Below are positions 10,155 to 19,665 of a DNA stretch of 64,000 bases, piece by piece. Below the pieces are notes generated by a model. The model did no database searches, was not told the origin of the DNA, and saw only the letters and a list, made by a program, of their open reading frames with translations. A program made the translations under genes and the position numbers. Location: contig NZ_CP063117.1 of the NCBI RefSeq assembly GCF_014931375.1, forward strand, positions 186,001-250,000, read 5' to 3'. How positions within the stretch are numbered: the stretch's first letter is position 1; every line of letters starts with the position of its first letter. This DNA comes from Haemophilus parainfluenzae. GTDB taxonomy: Bacteria; Pseudomonadota; Gammaproteobacteria; Enterobacterales; Pasteurellaceae.

Positions 10155-10475
10155 GTGGAAAACAAGCATGAGCGTTATCAAAAAGCCATGAATATTATTG
10201 ATGTGCTGGAAGGATCTCAATTTGCCAAAATCATGCAGAAAGGGTTAATGTTGAATGAACTGAACCAAAACATCAGCCGCCTTTTCCCACAAGAATTCAA
10301 AGGGCTCTTTCGGTTAGGTTCCATCACAGATGGGAAACTCTTTGTTGAAGTCAAAAGTGCAGTCGTTCGCCAAGGGATTTTATTTCGCCAAAGCGAATTA
10401 CTCGCCGCAATTCAACCGACTTATCCCGAAGTAAAAGGCTTTGAGATTAAAATCAATCCCGAACTAACCTACTAA
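10155..10475 (+). CDS. dciA: DciA-like DUF721 protein
   Basis: A 106-residue protein of the DUF721 family, whose studied members (DciA) load the replicative helicase DnaB in bacteria that lack DnaC. Visible features are the N-terminal helix-rich part and the KH-like core with LFRLGSITDGKLFVEVKSAVVRQGILFRQSELL (two strands around a basic Arg-containing helix). It starts with ATG and has a poor Shine-Dalgarno. Placement divergent from secM-secA is common for this family in gammaproteobacteria. The helicase-loading role is inferred from the family. Confidence 0.75.
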   Translation: MENKHERYQKAMNIIDVLEGSQFAKIMQKGLMLNELNQNISRLFPQEFKGLFRLGSITDGKLFVEVKSAVVRQGILFRQSELLAAIQPTYPEVKGFEIKINPELTY

Positions 10476-10476
10476 A

Positions 10477-11331
10477 CTAACCTTTAAAGATAGCGATTAA
10501 TTCTTTTACTTTAACTCGTTTTTCTGAGGATTGACTGATCGAGCGCTGTACTTTAACGCGTTTAAATTTTGCCCCTTTATAAATCTCACGCGTAAATTTC
10601 GTATCGTGGTTAGAAATCACAACAGAAATTTGCTTTTCTTTTTGCGCTTTTTTGGCGCATTCTGCTAAATTCTTTTGATGTTCAAGGCCAAAAGCATTCC
10701 CTGCATATCCAGTAAAATTAGTATCTTGCGGAAGCGGTGCATAAGGCGGATCACAATAGATCACGCTGTGTTTATCCGCTAATTCAAAGGTCTGTTGAAA
10801 ATCAGCGCATAAAAAGACCGCACTTTGTGCTTTATGGGCGAAATAGCGCAATTCATCTTCAGGGAAATAATGGGTTTTATAAGCGCCAAAGGGCACATTA
10901 AACTCATTTTTACTGTTATAACGGCACAATCCATTAAATCCAAAACGGTTCAAATAAAGGAACAACACGGAGCGATCGAAAGGATCAGTTGATTGATTAA
11001 AAGCATCTCGTTGTGCGTAATAATACTCGGCTGTATTCGCATTTTCAGCGAAGAAAATTGGCTTACAAGCCTCAATATAGGCATCCACATTTTCTTTGAC
11101 GATATTAAACAAGTTAATTAAATCAGGATTAATATCCGCCAAAATATAACGTTCAAAATGGGAATTTAAAAAAACAGCGCCCGCGCCAACAAAGGGTTCA
11201 ATCAAACACTGTTTTCTTTTTGGGAAGACTCGGTTGAGATCGTCCGTTAAACGAAATTTACCGCCCGCCCATTTTAAAAACGGGCGGTGTTTAATTCGAG
11301 GTTTCGTTTTGTTATTTTTTGGACGCAACAT
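10477..11331 (-). CDS. dam: DNA adenine methyltransferase Dam
   Basis: N6-adenine methyltransferase acting on GATC, used in mismatch-repair strand choice and replication timing. The SAM-binding motif FLKWAGGK is at residues 18-25, and the catalytic DPPY is at about residue 195 (YCDPPYAPLP). The length of 284 is close to E. coli Dam (278). The N-terminus has an extra basic stretch (PKNNKTKPRIKHR). It is third in an aroK-aroB-dam order on the - strand, which is the order found in E. coli and H. influenzae. The gap to aroB is 14 bp. Confidence 0.95.
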   Translation of the reverse strand: MLRPKNNKTKPRIKHRPFLKWAGGKFRLTDDLNRVFPKRKQCLIEPFVGAGAVFLNSHFERYILADINPDLINLFNIVKENVDAYIEACKPIFFAENANTAEYYYAQRDAFNQSTDPFDRSVLFLYLNRFGFNGLCRYNSKNEFNVPFGAYKTHYFPEDELRYFAHKAQSAVFLCADFQQTFELADKHSVIYCDPPYAPLPQDTNFTGYAGNAFGLEHQKNLAECAKKAQKEKQISVVISNHDTKFTREIYKGAKFKRVKVQRSISQSSEKRVKVKELIAIFKG

Positions 11332-11345
11332 GAGAGCAATGACAG

Positions 11346-12434
11346 TTAGTCATGTTGTGTGCAACGCTCAATCGCGTTTAGCACAAGAGATTTGTCAGTA
11401 TCAGTCGCCACATAGGCTTGTCCAAGCTCTTTTAGCAACACAAGCCGCAATTTGCCTGCTAGCACTTTTTTATCACGCATCATGTGCGGTAAATAATCGT
11501 CTGGCTGCATGGTATCAGGCGAAACAGTCGGCAAATTAGCACGCGCTAAAAGTTTTTCTAAACGTGCGACATCTTCAAAAGAAAGATCGCCTAATTGTTC
11601 AGATAACACCGCTGCCATCATAGTTCCAGCTGCAACAGCTTCACCATGTAACCAGTTTCCATAGCCTAAATGTGTTTCGATCGCATGACCAAAAGTATGA
11701 CCGAGATTTAATAATGCACGATCGCCTTTTTCAGTTTCATCGCGCGCAACAACATCGGCTTTGATTTGACAACAACGCGCAATGCAATGCTGCAGTGAAT
11801 GTTGATTTAATGCGACTAATTCATCAATATGTGCTTCAAGCCATTCGAAAAAGGCATAATCTAAAATCGCCCCATATTTAATGACTTCCGCAAGTCCCGC
11901 ATTCACTTCACGTTTTGGCAAGGTATTGAGTGTAAGCGTGTCAATAATCACCGTAGAAGGTTGATAAAACGCGCCAATCATATTTTTGCCTAACTCATGA
12001 TTAACGGCGGTTTTGCCACCAACAGAAGAATCCACTTGAGCCAATAATGTAGTAGGAATTTGAATGAAACGCACACCACGCTGATAACTTGCAGCCGCAA
12101 AACCTGCTACATCACCAATCACGCCACCACCTAATGCAATAATCGTAGTATCTCGCCCATGATTATGCTTTAAAAGTGCGGTAAAAATGAGGTTTAAAGA
12201 CTCGAGCGTTTTATATTTTTCGCCATCAGGCAATAATACCGATTCAACCTGACAACCTATTTTTTCTAACGTTTCTGTAACAGGCTCAAGATAATATTGT
12301 GCGACAGTTGGATTAGTCACGATCATCACTTTATCCCCTTTCTTCAGCGGGTAACAGGTTTCATCTTTAAGTAAACCTTCCCCAATATAAATAGGATAAC
12401 GACGTTCTTTTAATTCAACATTTACGCACAACAT
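11346..12434 (-). CDS. aroB: 3-dehydroquinate synthase
   Basis: Second step of the shikimate pathway, turning DAHP into 3-dehydroquinate with NAD and a divalent metal. NAD-binding and active-site segments are visible: [42 protein letters not shown], and the metal ligands in GLAEVIKYG and [11 protein letters not shown]. The 362-residue length is exact for the family. aroK ends 9 bp upstream, so the two are cotranscribed. Confidence 0.97.
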   Translation of the reverse strand: MLCVNVELKERRYPIYIGEGLLKDETCYPLKKGDKVMIVTNPTVAQYYLEPVTETLEKIGCQVESVLLPDGEKYKTLESLNLIFTALLKHNHGRDTTIIALGGGVIGDVAGFAAASYQRGVRFIQIPTTLLAQVDSSVGGKTAVNHELGKNMIGAFYQPSTVIIDTLTLNTLPKREVNAGLAEVIKYGAILDYAFFEWLEAHIDELVALNQHSLQHCIARCCQIKADVVARDETEKGDRALLNLGHTFGHAIETHLGYGNWLHGEAVAAGTMMAAVLSEQLGDLSFEDVARLEKLLARANLPTVSPDTMQPDDYLPHMMRDKKVLAGKLRLVLLKELGQAYVATDTDKSLVLNAIERCTQHD

Positions 12435-12443
12435 TTTAAATCC

Positions 12444-12986
12444 TTAGAGTGAACCGTTTAAGCCGTTTAGATTGTCAATTAAATCAACAATTTGATTAAC
12501 CATTACTTTGGCATTTTGCTCATCTGTTGGCAAAGTAATATCTGCAATTTCTTCGTATAACGGATTGCGTACTTTAGCTAAATCTTCCAACACTTGGCGT
12601 GGGTTATCTGTTCCTTGTAATAAAGGACGTTTTTTATCACGTTGCGTACGTTGATATTGTTTATCTACTGAGGTTTCTAAATAAATCACAATACCACGAG
12701 CAGAAAGATAATTACGATTCTCTTTTGACATCACTGCTCCCCCACCAGTGGAAAGCACAACGCCTTGTAATTGGGTTAATTCATTGATAATTCGCTCTTC
12801 ACGCTTACGAAAACCTTCTTCGCCTTCTAAATCAAAAATCCAGCTAATGTCTGCTCCCGCACGTTCCTCAATTACTGCATCTGAATCGACAAAGTCCATA
12901 TTCAATTGTTGCGCAAGCTGACGGCCAATGGTGCTTTTACCTGCGCCCATTGGACCTACTAAAAAAATATTACGTTTTTCAGCCAT
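12444..12986 (-). CDS. aroK: Shikimate kinase I
   Basis: Phosphorylates shikimate in aromatic amino-acid biosynthesis. The P-loop GPMGAGKST is at residues 11-19, the substrate-binding DSD at about 37-39, and GFRKREE plus STGGGAV in the core; the lid arginine lies in [10 protein letters not shown]. The length is 180 residues. It is the first gene of the aroK-aroB-dam run; any promoter lies in the 308-bp gap upstream. Confidence 0.96.
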   Translation of the reverse strand: MAEKRNIFLVGPMGAGKSTIGRQLAQQLNMDFVDSDAVIEERAGADISWIFDLEGEEGFRKREERIINELTQLQGVVLSTGGGAVMSKENRNYLSARGIVIYLETSVDKQYQRTQRDKKRPLLQGTDNPRQVLEDLAKVRNPLYEEIADITLPTDEQNAKVMVNQIVDLIDNLNGLNGSL

Positions 12987-13249
12987 TGTTATTCTTCTAA
13001 CTTACTTAAATAATGTTCAATTTAATCTTTCCTAATAAAAACTGGCCACCTGAAAAAATGGTAGCCCGAAAGATCACCCAAAAAATAATGAGGATTATCG
13101 CAATAAATCCCCCTATGTTTCAACCTTTAGCAGGAATTTATTTTAAGAAGAGCAAAAGTGCGGTCAGTTTTAGGAATGTTTATGAATGATAAAGTCAAAT
13201 GTAGCATTGAGATAAAACATCCTAAAATTTAACCGCACTTTACAAACAA
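12987..13249. other. Intergenic region between aroK and the Dcu transporter
   Basis: This is the non-coding part of a 308-bp gap. It carries no open frame worth calling. It holds the likely aroK promoter side (AT-rich, no clear hexamers), two uptake signals that form a long imperfect inverted repeat (listed separately), and then the Dcu terminator. Confidence 0.6.
13155..13241. repeat. Long imperfect inverted repeat built around two uptake signals
   Basis: Arms 13155-13181 and 13215-13241 are about 27 bp each. They begin and end with AAAGTGCGGT and its complement and continue with matching TTTTAGGAtGTTT sequence, separated by 33 bp. The match goes well beyond the 10-bp uptake core, so a large hairpin is possible. 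It does not end in a T-run on either strand. Confidence 0.6.
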
Positions 13250-13277
13250 AAAAGGCTATTCAAACGAATAGCCTTTT
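13250..13277 (-). terminator. Terminator of the Dcu transporter gene
   Basis: The stem AAAAGGCTATTC with GAATAGCCTTTT around an AAAC loop is followed on the - strand by a T-rich tract. It begins 18 bp after the transporter stop codon. Confidence 0.85.
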
Positions 13278-13294
13278 CTTTTATCTGTTAGTTA

Positions 13295-14962
13295 TTATAG
13301 ATAACCAAACAAGCTTGTGAAAATGTAACCAAAGATACATGAAGTGATTACACCGATTAAGCCCGGTAAAATAAAGCTGTGGTTAATTACAAACTTACCA
13401 ATGTGGGTTGTGCCTGAACGGTCGAATTGGATTGCCGCAAGGTCACTTGGGTAAGTTGGTAAAATGTAGTAACCGTAACAAGCTGAAGCAAAGGCTAATA
13501 TAACAGCTGGATCAACGCCGATACCTAAAGCTAATGGAACGAATGCAACCAATGCTGCCGCTTGTGAGTTTACGAATTTAGAAATTAATAACAACATCAC
13601 GGCGTAAGTCCAAGGATGTGCTTTTACCACATCACCAAGTGCTGCTTTCATCATTGGAGTGTGAACGGTAAACATGGTTTCTGCCATCCAAGAAATCCCG
13701 AATACAGCCACTAATGCAATCATACCTGAACGGAAAATTTCATTTTTACTGATTTTACCCGCATCAGTTTTAGTAAAGATAACAATTAATGCACCCGCTA
13801 ATAACATGAAGATTTGAATAACGTGAACCATACTTAAATTCACTTTTTTCTTCGCAGTGTCTTTTAATACGATTGCAGCGTTATCGATAGTTTCAGTTTT
13901 ATCACCCGCAGTGATGACAACATTGTTATCTTGAGCGGTAATTGTTTGAGCGACTTCACCTTTATCGTTATAAATTGCAACGTTATTGTAGGCTGTTTGT
14001 GTTTTCGCTTTGCTGTCTTTAACATCAAGCACTAATGTACCATCTTTTGCTAATGCAACAATTTTACCGTCTTTAACATTGAAAGATTTCACTGCTTTAT
14101 CGGCAGAAACAATTTCAACTACTTGAGCTGGTGCTGATTTTTCAAAGGCTGGGCGTAAATCTTTAAAGTAACCTAATACCGCTACCACTAAAATTGCACC
14201 AAAGAAGATCCACATCGCATTCCAGCTAGATTGTGGTAATTTTTTATCTAATAATGATGTGCTATCACCATAAACATATTTTTTGAATTCTGGATCTTTT
14301 AATTTCTCTTGGAATTCTGGGTCTTTATCTAAATCTTTACCGCGGAACCAGCTGAAAATACCGATAGCCAATACACCGCAAAGGGTTGAAGGCACGGTAA
14401 TTTTTAATAAATCTAAATAACCATCAAAACCTGCTAATGGTGTTTTAGCATTCACTAAGAATGTGGTTAAAGTCACTACTGCCACAGAAACAGGTGACGC
14501 AATGATACCCATTTGAGAAGCAATTGAGCTTGCTGCCATTGGACGTTCAGGACGAATATCATTTTTGATCGCAATATCATAAATGATTGGTAACATGGTA
14601 TAAACCACGTGACCTGTACCACATAAAATAGTTAAGAAACAAGTTACAAATGGTGCCAAAATACTGACATATTTCGGGTTACGACGAAGCATTTTCTCCG
14701 CGATTTGTAACATGACATCTAAACCACCACTGGCTTGTAATGTTGCCGATGTCACTACCACCGCAAGGATAGTTAGCATTACATCGATAGCTGGCTTACC
14801 TGGTTCAATACCAAAGCCGAAAACAAGAACAATTAAGCCTACCCCACCAAGCATACCCAGTGCGATACCACCTTTTTTTGCCCCGTAAAACAAACAGATA
14901 AGAACAATAACAAGCTGAATAGCAAACTGGCTACCTTCACCTAGGTTCATTAGAAAATCCAT
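13295..14962 (-). CDS. dcuB: DcuB-type anaerobic C4-dicarboxylate transporter with inserted domain
   Basis: Inner-membrane exchanger of fumarate, malate, aspartate and succinate that supports fumarate respiration. Long stretches match E. coli DcuB as I know it (for example [52 protein letters not shown]). E. coli DcuB has 446 residues; this protein has 555. The surplus is about ten N-terminal residues plus a block of about 100 (residues 275-375, bases 13838-14140) between DLRPAFEKS and [13 protein letters not shown]. The block is Lys/Asp/Val/Thr-rich, has no membrane segment, and looks like a strand-rich soluble domain. Upstream is an FNR-type promoter. DcuB versus DcuA is judged by sequence similarity only. 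Confidence 0.92.
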   Translation of the reverse strand: MDFLMNLGEGSQFAIQLVIVLICLFYGAKKGGIALGMLGGVGLIVLVFGFGIEPGKPAIDVMLTILAVVVTSATLQASGGLDVMLQIAEKMLRRNPKYVSILAPFVTCFLTILCGTGHVVYTMLPIIYDIAIKNDIRPERPMAASSIASQMGIIASPVSVAVVTLTTFLVNAKTPLAGFDGYLDLLKITVPSTLCGVLAIGIFSWFRGKDLDKDPEFQEKLKDPEFKKYVYGDSTSLLDKKLPQSSWNAMWIFFGAILVVAVLGYFKDLRPAFEKSAPAQVVEIVSADKAVKSFNVKDGKIVALAKDGTLVLDVKDSKAKTQTAYNNVAIYNDKGEVAQTITAQDNNVVITAGDKTETIDNAAIVLKDTAKKKVNLSMVHVIQIFMLLAGALIVIFTKTDAGKISKNEIFRSGMIALVAVFGISWMAETMFTVHTPMMKAALGDVVKAHPWTYAVMLLLISKFVNSQAAALVAFVPLALGIGVDPAVILAFASACYGYYILPTYPSDLAAIQFDRSGTTHIGKFVINHSFILPGLIGVITSCIFGYIFTSLFGYL

Positions 14963-14998
14963 AAGATACTCCGAATCATTTTATGGTTAATTAGAAAA

Positions 14999-15027
14999 AA
15001 TTTTGATCGAATACTAGCATCAAAATT
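14999..15027 (-). promoter_or_regulatory. 5' stem-loop in the Dcu leader
   Basis: AATTTTGAT (14999-15007) pairs with ATCAAAATT (15019-15027), a 9-bp stem with an 11-nt loop. It falls at the predicted transcription start (about 15025), so the mRNA would begin with a stem-loop, a feature known to protect some transcripts from decay. The role is inferred. Confidence 0.4.
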
Positions 15028-15032
15028 AACTC

Positions 15033-15071
15033 ATAATAAGTACTTTTAAGGTAAATCTTGTTTTAAATCAA
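15033..15071 (-). promoter_or_regulatory. FNR-type site and -10 box for the Dcu gene
   Basis: TTGATTTAAAACAA on the - strand (15058-15071) fits the FNR consensus TTGAT-N4-ATCAA with one mismatch. A TATTAT -10 box lies at 15033-15038. The implied start near 15025 puts the site centre about 40 bp upstream, close to the usual -41.5 of class II FNR promoters. Anaerobic activation fits a C4-dicarboxylate transporter. Confidence 0.55.
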
Positions 15072-15200
15072 AAAATAAAGGGACTTAATAATAAAAGCAA
15101 ATCTGAGAAAGATTAAAAAAGGAAAGTGCGGTCAGAAATTTAAGAGATTTAGATATATTTTTTTATTTGAAGATAAAGAATGTAGAAAAGAAATTTAAAG

Positions 15201-15230
15201 AAAAAAATTAGGCGACCTAAAAGATCGCCC
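15201..15230 (-). terminator. acpP terminator
   Basis: The stem GGCGA (15211-15215) with TCGCC (15225-15229), which may be extended by wobble pairs, is followed on the - strand by a seven-T run (complement of 15201-15207). It starts 11 bp after the acpP stop codon and ends the fab cluster transcript. Confidence 0.75.
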
Positions 15231-15240
15231 AACTTAAAAA

Positions 15241-15471
15241 TTACTGATTGTTTTGAACGTAGTCAATCGCAGATTGAACAGTTGTGATTTTTTCAGCTTC
15301 TTCATCAGGAATTTCGATATCGAATTCTTCTTCTAAAGCCATTACTAATTCAACTGTATCTAAAGAGTCCGCACCTAAATCTTCAACGAAAGAAGCTTCT
15401 GGTTTTACGTCTTCTTCTTTAACACCTAATTGTTCAACGATGATTTTTTTCACGCGTTCTTCAATACTCAT
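15241..15471 (-). CDS. acpP: Acyl carrier protein
   Basis: A 76-residue acidic four-helix carrier for growing acyl chains. The phosphopantetheine site is Ser36 in [10 protein letters not shown]. Its composition (many Glu/Asp) and length are typical. It is last in the yceD-rpmF-plsX-fabH-fabD-fabG-acpP run. In E. coli fabF follows acpP; here a terminator and the Dcu gene follow, so fabF must be elsewhere. A 218-bp gap with its own candidate promoter separates it from fabG, consistent with the very high expression of ACP. Confidence 0.98.
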   Translation of the reverse strand: MSIEERVKKIIVEQLGVKEEDVKPEASFVEDLGADSLDTVELVMALEEEFDIEIPDEEAEKITTVQSAIDYVQNNQ

Positions 15472-15512
15472 TTGTTTTTCCTATTGTTGTTTTAACTCAT
15501 TTAAGAGCGGTT

Positions 15513-15540
15513 AGTGTATGCATTTTTGATAAAGTTGCAA
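15513..15540 (-). promoter_or_regulatory. Candidate acpP promoter
   Basis: On the - strand TTGCAA (15535-15540) and TACACT (15513-15518) are spaced by 16 bp, giving a start about 35 bp before the acpP ATG. The Shine-Dalgarno (TAGGAA) is 7 bp before the ATG. Confidence 0.45.
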
Positions 15541-15689
15541 CTATTTCTTAGGTGGTCGCACCACAAAAAAACAGGCAATGTAAAAACACATACAGAGAAA
15601 AAGTTACATTGCGATTGGGATTTTATCATTAACTAAACTGCTTTGCTATATGTTATAGACAAAATCACTCATATATCCCCATGAAAGGG

Positions 15690-16418
15690 TTAGCTCATAT
15701 ATAAGCCACCATTCACATGTAATGTGGTACCGGTAATATAAGCCGCATCGTCAGAAGCTAAAAACGCTACCGCTTTTGCGATATCTTTTGGCTCACCTAA
15801 ACGACCGGCTGGGACATTACCAAGAATACCCGCTTTTTGTTCTTCAGTAAGCACTTCTGTCATATCTGTTGCGATAAAGCCTGGCGCCACAACGTTTACA
15901 GTAATACCACGTGATGCCACTTCTTTTGCTAAGCCTTTAGAAAAACCAATTAAGCCGGCTTTTGCGGCACAGTAGTTAGATTGACCAGGGTTACCCATTG
16001 AGCCCACCACTGAACCGATAGTAATGATACGACCGAAACGTTTTTTCATCATTGAGCGTAACATTGCTTTAGAAAGATGGAATACAGAAGTTAAGTTAGT
16101 TTGCATAATATCGAACCATTCTTCATCTTTCATACGCATCAATAAGTTATCACGGGTGATACCTGCGTTATTCACAAGAATATCAATATCACCAAATTGT
16201 TCTTTAATTTGTTCTAATACGGCATCAATGCTTTCTTTGTCTGCCACATTTAATACTAAACCTTTCCCTTTATCGCCAAGGTAAGCTGAAATTGTATCAG
16301 CACCTTTTTCAGAGGTTGCGGTACCAATTACAAATGCACCTTTTGATGCTAATTCTTCTGCAATTGCGCGGCCAATACCACGTGTTGCACCTGTCACTAA
16401 TGCGATTTTATTTTGCAT
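15690..16418 (-). CDS. fabG: 3-oxoacyl-[ACP] reductase
   Basis: NADPH-dependent short-chain dehydrogenase carrying out the first reduction of fatty-acid elongation. The nucleotide motif TGATRGIGRA is at residues 9-18, NNAG near 86-89, and the catalytic Ser and YxxxK follow (GSVVGSMGNPGQSNYCAAKAG). The length of 242 residues matches E. coli FabG (244). It lies 13 bp downstream of fabD. Confidence 0.97.
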   Translation of the reverse strand: MQNKIALVTGATRGIGRAIAEELASKGAFVIGTATSEKGADTISAYLGDKGKGLVLNVADKESIDAVLEQIKEQFGDIDILVNNAGITRDNLLMRMKDEEWFDIMQTNLTSVFHLSKAMLRSMMKKRFGRIITIGSVVGSMGNPGQSNYCAAKAGLIGFSKGLAKEVASRGITVNVVAPGFIATDMTEVLTEEQKAGILGNVPAGRLGEPKDIAKAVAFLASDDAAYITGTTLHVNGGLYMS

Positions 16419-16431
16419 TTTTAATCCCCTT

Positions 16432-17370
16432 TTATGCTAATAATGCTTCAACAGCATCTAATGATGCTGCATCATTTACTGATGTTGCTTGTAATTCTGC
16501 CACGATACGTTTTGTTAAACCGTTTAATACTTTACCTGGGCCGATTTCAACTAAAACTTCTACGCCATCTTGCGCCATTTTCTCAACGGTTTCAGTCCAA
16601 CGAACTGGGCTATATAACTGACGAATAAGTGCGGTACGAATTTCTGCACTTTCTGTTTCCGCTTTGACATCCACGTTGTTTAATACTGGTGTTGCTGGCG
16701 CATTAAGCGTAATGCCTTCAAGTGTTACGGCCAATTGTTCTGCTGCTGGTTTCATTAATGCACAATGTGAAGGCACGCTTACCGCTAATGGTAAAGCACG
16801 TTTTGCACCCGCTTCTTTACATAATGCTGCTGCACGTTCTACCGCTTCTTTCGCTCCAGCAATGACTACTTGACCTGGTGAGTTAAAGTTTACCGCAGAT
16901 ACCACTTCGCCTTGCTCGGCTTGTTTACATGCATTGATAATCGCTTCATTATCTAAGCCAATAATCGCATACATTGCACCAGTACCTTCTGGTACTGCTT
17001 GTTGCATTAATTTACCGCGTAATTCCACTAATTTAATCGCATCTTTAAAATCAATGACACCTGCACAAACTAATGCTGAATATTCACCTAAACTGTGGCC
17101 AGCCATCACGCTTGGTTGTAATTGTGGGTATTTTTCTTGCCATACACGGAAGATCGCAACGGATGCCGCTAATAATGCCGGCTGAGTTTGCCAAGTTTTA
17201 TTCAATTCTTCTGCCGGACCTTGTTGAACCAAGTTCCATAAATCATAGCCAAGCGCTTCTGATGCTTGTTTAAACGTCTCAGTGACTACCGGATATTCGT
17301 TAGCAAGATCAGCTAACATACCAACAGCTTGAGAACCTTGTCCTGGAAAAACCATTGCGAATTTTTTCAT
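16432..17370 (-). CDS. fabD: Malonyl-CoA:ACP transacylase
   Basis: Loads malonyl groups onto ACP. The active-site serine is Ser93 in GHSLGEY, and the partner His is in VPSHCALM (near residue 200). The N-terminal FPGQGSQ motif (8-14) is intact. The 312-residue length is close to E. coli FabD (309). A USS-pair hairpin stands between it and fabH, so part of the upstream transcript may stop there. Confidence 0.97.
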   Translation of the reverse strand: MKKFAMVFPGQGSQAVGMLADLANEYPVVTETFKQASEALGYDLWNLVQQGPAEELNKTWQTQPALLAASVAIFRVWQEKYPQLQPSVMAGHSLGEYSALVCAGVIDFKDAIKLVELRGKLMQQAVPEGTGAMYAIIGLDNEAIINACKQAEQGEVVSAVNFNSPGQVVIAGAKEAVERAAALCKEAGAKRALPLAVSVPSHCALMKPAAEQLAVTLEGITLNAPATPVLNNVDVKAETESAEIRTALIRQLYSPVRWTETVEKMAQDGVEVLVEIGPGKVLNGLTKRIVAELQATSVNDAASLDAVEALLA

Positions 17371-17404
17371 GTTTTCTTCCTATTTCTTCATCGTTTAAAT
17401 GTTG

Positions 17405-17432
17405 AAAGTGCGGTCAAATTTAACCGCACTTT
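17405..17432 (-). terminator. USS-pair hairpin between fabH and fabD
   Basis: AAAGTGCGGT (17405-17414) and ACCGCACTTT (17423-17432) are perfect complements with an 8-bp loop, followed by T/A-rich sequence. It lies inside the fab cluster and so would act as an attenuator or internal terminator. Confidence 0.6.
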
Positions 17433-17462
17433 TAAAATTCTGTCGGGATTCTAACAAAATAA

Positions 17463-18416
17463 TTAGAATCGCACCAATGCTGAACCCCAAGTCCAACCAC
17501 CGCCAAAAGCTTCGAGTAAAAGCAATTGACCGCGTTGAATTCGGCCATCACGCACCGCCTCATCTAAAGCTGTTGGTACAGTCGCCGCACTGGTATTGGC
17601 TGTACGATCAAGCGTTACCACCACTTGCGACATATCCATCTCTAATTTTTTTGCTGTCGCCGTGATAATACGTAAATTTGCTTGATGCGGCACAAGCCAG
17701 TCGATATCTGTTTTTTGGAGATTATTAGCAGAAAGGGTTTCTTCCACCACATTAGAAAGCTCGCGCACCGCTAATTTAAAGGTTTCATTACCTTGCATTT
17801 CAATATAGCCCGACTTCTCCACGCCACGTTCTGCTTGTGGAAGTTGCAATGCCGCATTGTTATCTGGCGATGCATGTAAATGCGTTGAAATAATGCCTTC
17901 TTGCTCTGATGCTTCTAAGATCACCGCACCTGCACCATCACCAAACAACACAACAGTACTACGATCAGTTTCGTCTAATTTACGCGAGTTAAGATCCGCA
18001 CCAATAACAAGAGCTTTTTTCACGCTGCCTGAACGAATAAATTTATCCGCTACGCCTAAAGCATAAACAAAACCGGTACAAGCCGCTGCTAAATCAAAAG
18101 AAATCGCATCTTCAATGCCTAATAAACCTTGAACTTGACAAGCTGAACTTGGATAAGCGTGAGAACCACTGGTTGTCGCAACGATAATCAACTCAATTTC
18201 TTGAGGATCAAGATTGGCCATTTCAAGTGCTTTTTTAGCTGCTTCACATCCCATTGTTGCGACAGTTTCATCTGTTGCAGCAATACGACGTTCACGAATG
18301 CCAGAACGCGTCACGATCCATTCATCTGAAGTATCAACCATTTTTTCCAAATCCGCATTGGTACGAATATGGCTCGGCAAATAGCTACCGGTGGATAAAA
18401 TTCTACTATTCATCAT
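17463..18416 (-). CDS. fabH: 3-oxoacyl-[ACP] synthase III
   Basis: Condenses acetyl-CoA with malonyl-ACP to start fatty-acid synthesis. The catalytic triad can be placed: Cys113 in AACTGF, His near 245 in VPHQANLRI, Asn near 275 in TANTSAA. The C-terminus ends [13 protein letters not shown] as expected. There are 317 residues. It may start at either of two adjacent ATG codons; the Shine-Dalgarno is weak. plsX lies 15 bp upstream. Confidence 0.96.
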   Translation of the reverse strand: MMNSRILSTGSYLPSHIRTNADLEKMVDTSDEWIVTRSGIRERRIAATDETVATMGCEAAKKALEMANLDPQEIELIIVATTSGSHAYPSSACQVQGLLGIEDAISFDLAAACTGFVYALGVADKFIRSGSVKKALVIGADLNSRKLDETDRSTVVLFGDGAGAVILEASEQEGIISTHLHASPDNNAALQLPQAERGVEKSGYIEMQGNETFKLAVRELSNVVEETLSANNLQKTDIDWLVPHQANLRIITATAKKLEMDMSQVVVTLDRTANTSAATVPTALDEAVRDGRIQRGQLLLLEAFGGGWTWGSALVRF

Positions 18417-18431
18417 ATCAAAACTTATTAA

Positions 18432-19451
18432 TTAATAACGTTGTAAACCCGCCAAGATTTTTTGTGGAATTTGCAAACGAGCTTGTAAAGCTGCATCTGC
18501 AATTGCACGAGCAAATGCATCCACATTTGCGCCGCCATGACTTTTCACCACAACAGCCGTTAATCCGAGTAAAGATGCCCCATTATATTCATCTGGGTTA
18601 ATGCGTTTCAAGCGATGATAAGCATCCTTAAAGAAAAAACGCAGAATAAATTTGGCAAATGATTTAAAAATAGGCTGTTTTTCTTTTCCTTTCAGAAGGG
18701 ATAACAGATTCTTAGCTGCCCCTTCAAGGGTTTTTAATGCAATATTTCCCGAAAACCCATCACTCACGATCACATCAGCCACACCATTTAATAAAAAGTT
18801 ACCTTCAATAAAGCCGGTATAATTAAGAGCGGTCGATTTTTCTAATAAATTCGCGGCTTCACGAATGGATTGATGTCCTTTAATTTCTTCCACACCAATA
18901 TTGAGTAAGGCAATACGTGGATAAACTAAGTTCAATCGGTTTTCGGCAAAGATCGAGCCCATGACGGCAAATTCATAAAGATTTTGAGCAGAGCATTCTA
19001 CGTTTGCGCCTAAATCTAACATCACGGTTTTATCACCCGTCATCGACGGTAATAAGGATACCAACGCTGGGCGTTGAATTCCTTCTAAAGGCTGTAAGAG
19101 TACCTTTGACAATCCCATCAATGCGCCCGTATTTCCTGCGCTCACACAACCTTGTGCCTCTCCTTTCTGAACCATTTCAATCGCTAAACGCATCGACGTG
19201 CCTTTGCTATGACGCAATGCATGAGAAATACCTTGATTGTTATCAATAGTCTTAGTGCAATGATGAATTTGAATACGTTCTAAAAGAGAAGAAGGTGCAT
19301 TTTCCAGTAAAGGGGAAATTTGTTGGCTATTGCCAAACAGCACTAAAGAGAGCATTGGATCTGCTTCCAACGCTGAAAGAGATGCGGGGATAGTAATACG
19401 GGGACCAATGTCCCCGCCCATCACATCTAACGCTAAGGTTAGACGGTTCAA
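18432..19451 (-). CDS. plsX: Phosphate acyltransferase PlsX
   Basis: Makes acyl-phosphate from acyl-ACP for phospholipid synthesis. Family segments are LALDVMGGDIGP at the N-terminus, CVSAGNTGALM, MLDLGAN, and VSDGFSGNIALKTLEG. The length is 339 residues. The start codon is TTG, preceded by AAGG at 7 bp; no ATG or GTG is available in a better position. rpmF ends 21 bp upstream. Confidence 0.94.
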   Translation of the reverse strand: MNRLTLALDVMGGDIGPRITIPASLSALEADPMLSLVLFGNSQQISPLLENAPSSLLERIQIHHCTKTIDNNQGISHALRHSKGTSMRLAIEMVQKGEAQGCVSAGNTGALMGLSKVLLQPLEGIQRPALVSLLPSMTGDKTVMLDLGANVECSAQNLYEFAVMGSIFAENRLNLVYPRIALLNIGVEEIKGHQSIREAANLLEKSTALNYTGFIEGNFLLNGVADVIVSDGFSGNIALKTLEGAAKNLLSLLKGKEKQPIFKSFAKFILRFFFKDAYHRLKRINPDEYNGASLLGLTAVVVKSHGGANVDAFARAIADAALQARLQIPQKILAGLQRY

Positions 19452-19472
19452 GTGAATACCTTATAAGTAAAA

Positions 19473-19643
19473 TTACTTATTGATCACTTTGCGACCACGG
19501 TAGTAACCGTCAGCAGTTACGTGGTGGCGTAAGTGAGTTTCACCGCTTGCTTTATCCACTGATACTGCAGCAGTAGTTAATGCATCGTGTGAACGACGCA
19601 TATCACGACGTGAACGAGATTTTTTGTTTTGTTGAACAGCCAT
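19473..19643 (-). CDS. rpmF: 50S ribosomal protein L32
   Basis: A 56-residue basic protein. The translation begins [17 protein letters not shown] and ends [11 protein letters not shown]. This is the typical bacterial L32 without the Cys4 zinc motif, of the same length as E. coli and H. influenzae L32. ATG at 19643; stop TAA at 19475-19473. It sits between yceD (22 bp upstream) and plsX, the usual order. Confidence 0.97.
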
Positions 19644-19665
19644 TGGCTATACTCCTAAATTTAAT

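Noticed and set aside
16664..17185. Antisense frames over fabD
   Set aside because: Codon patterns are mirror images of fabD codons and none has a start region.
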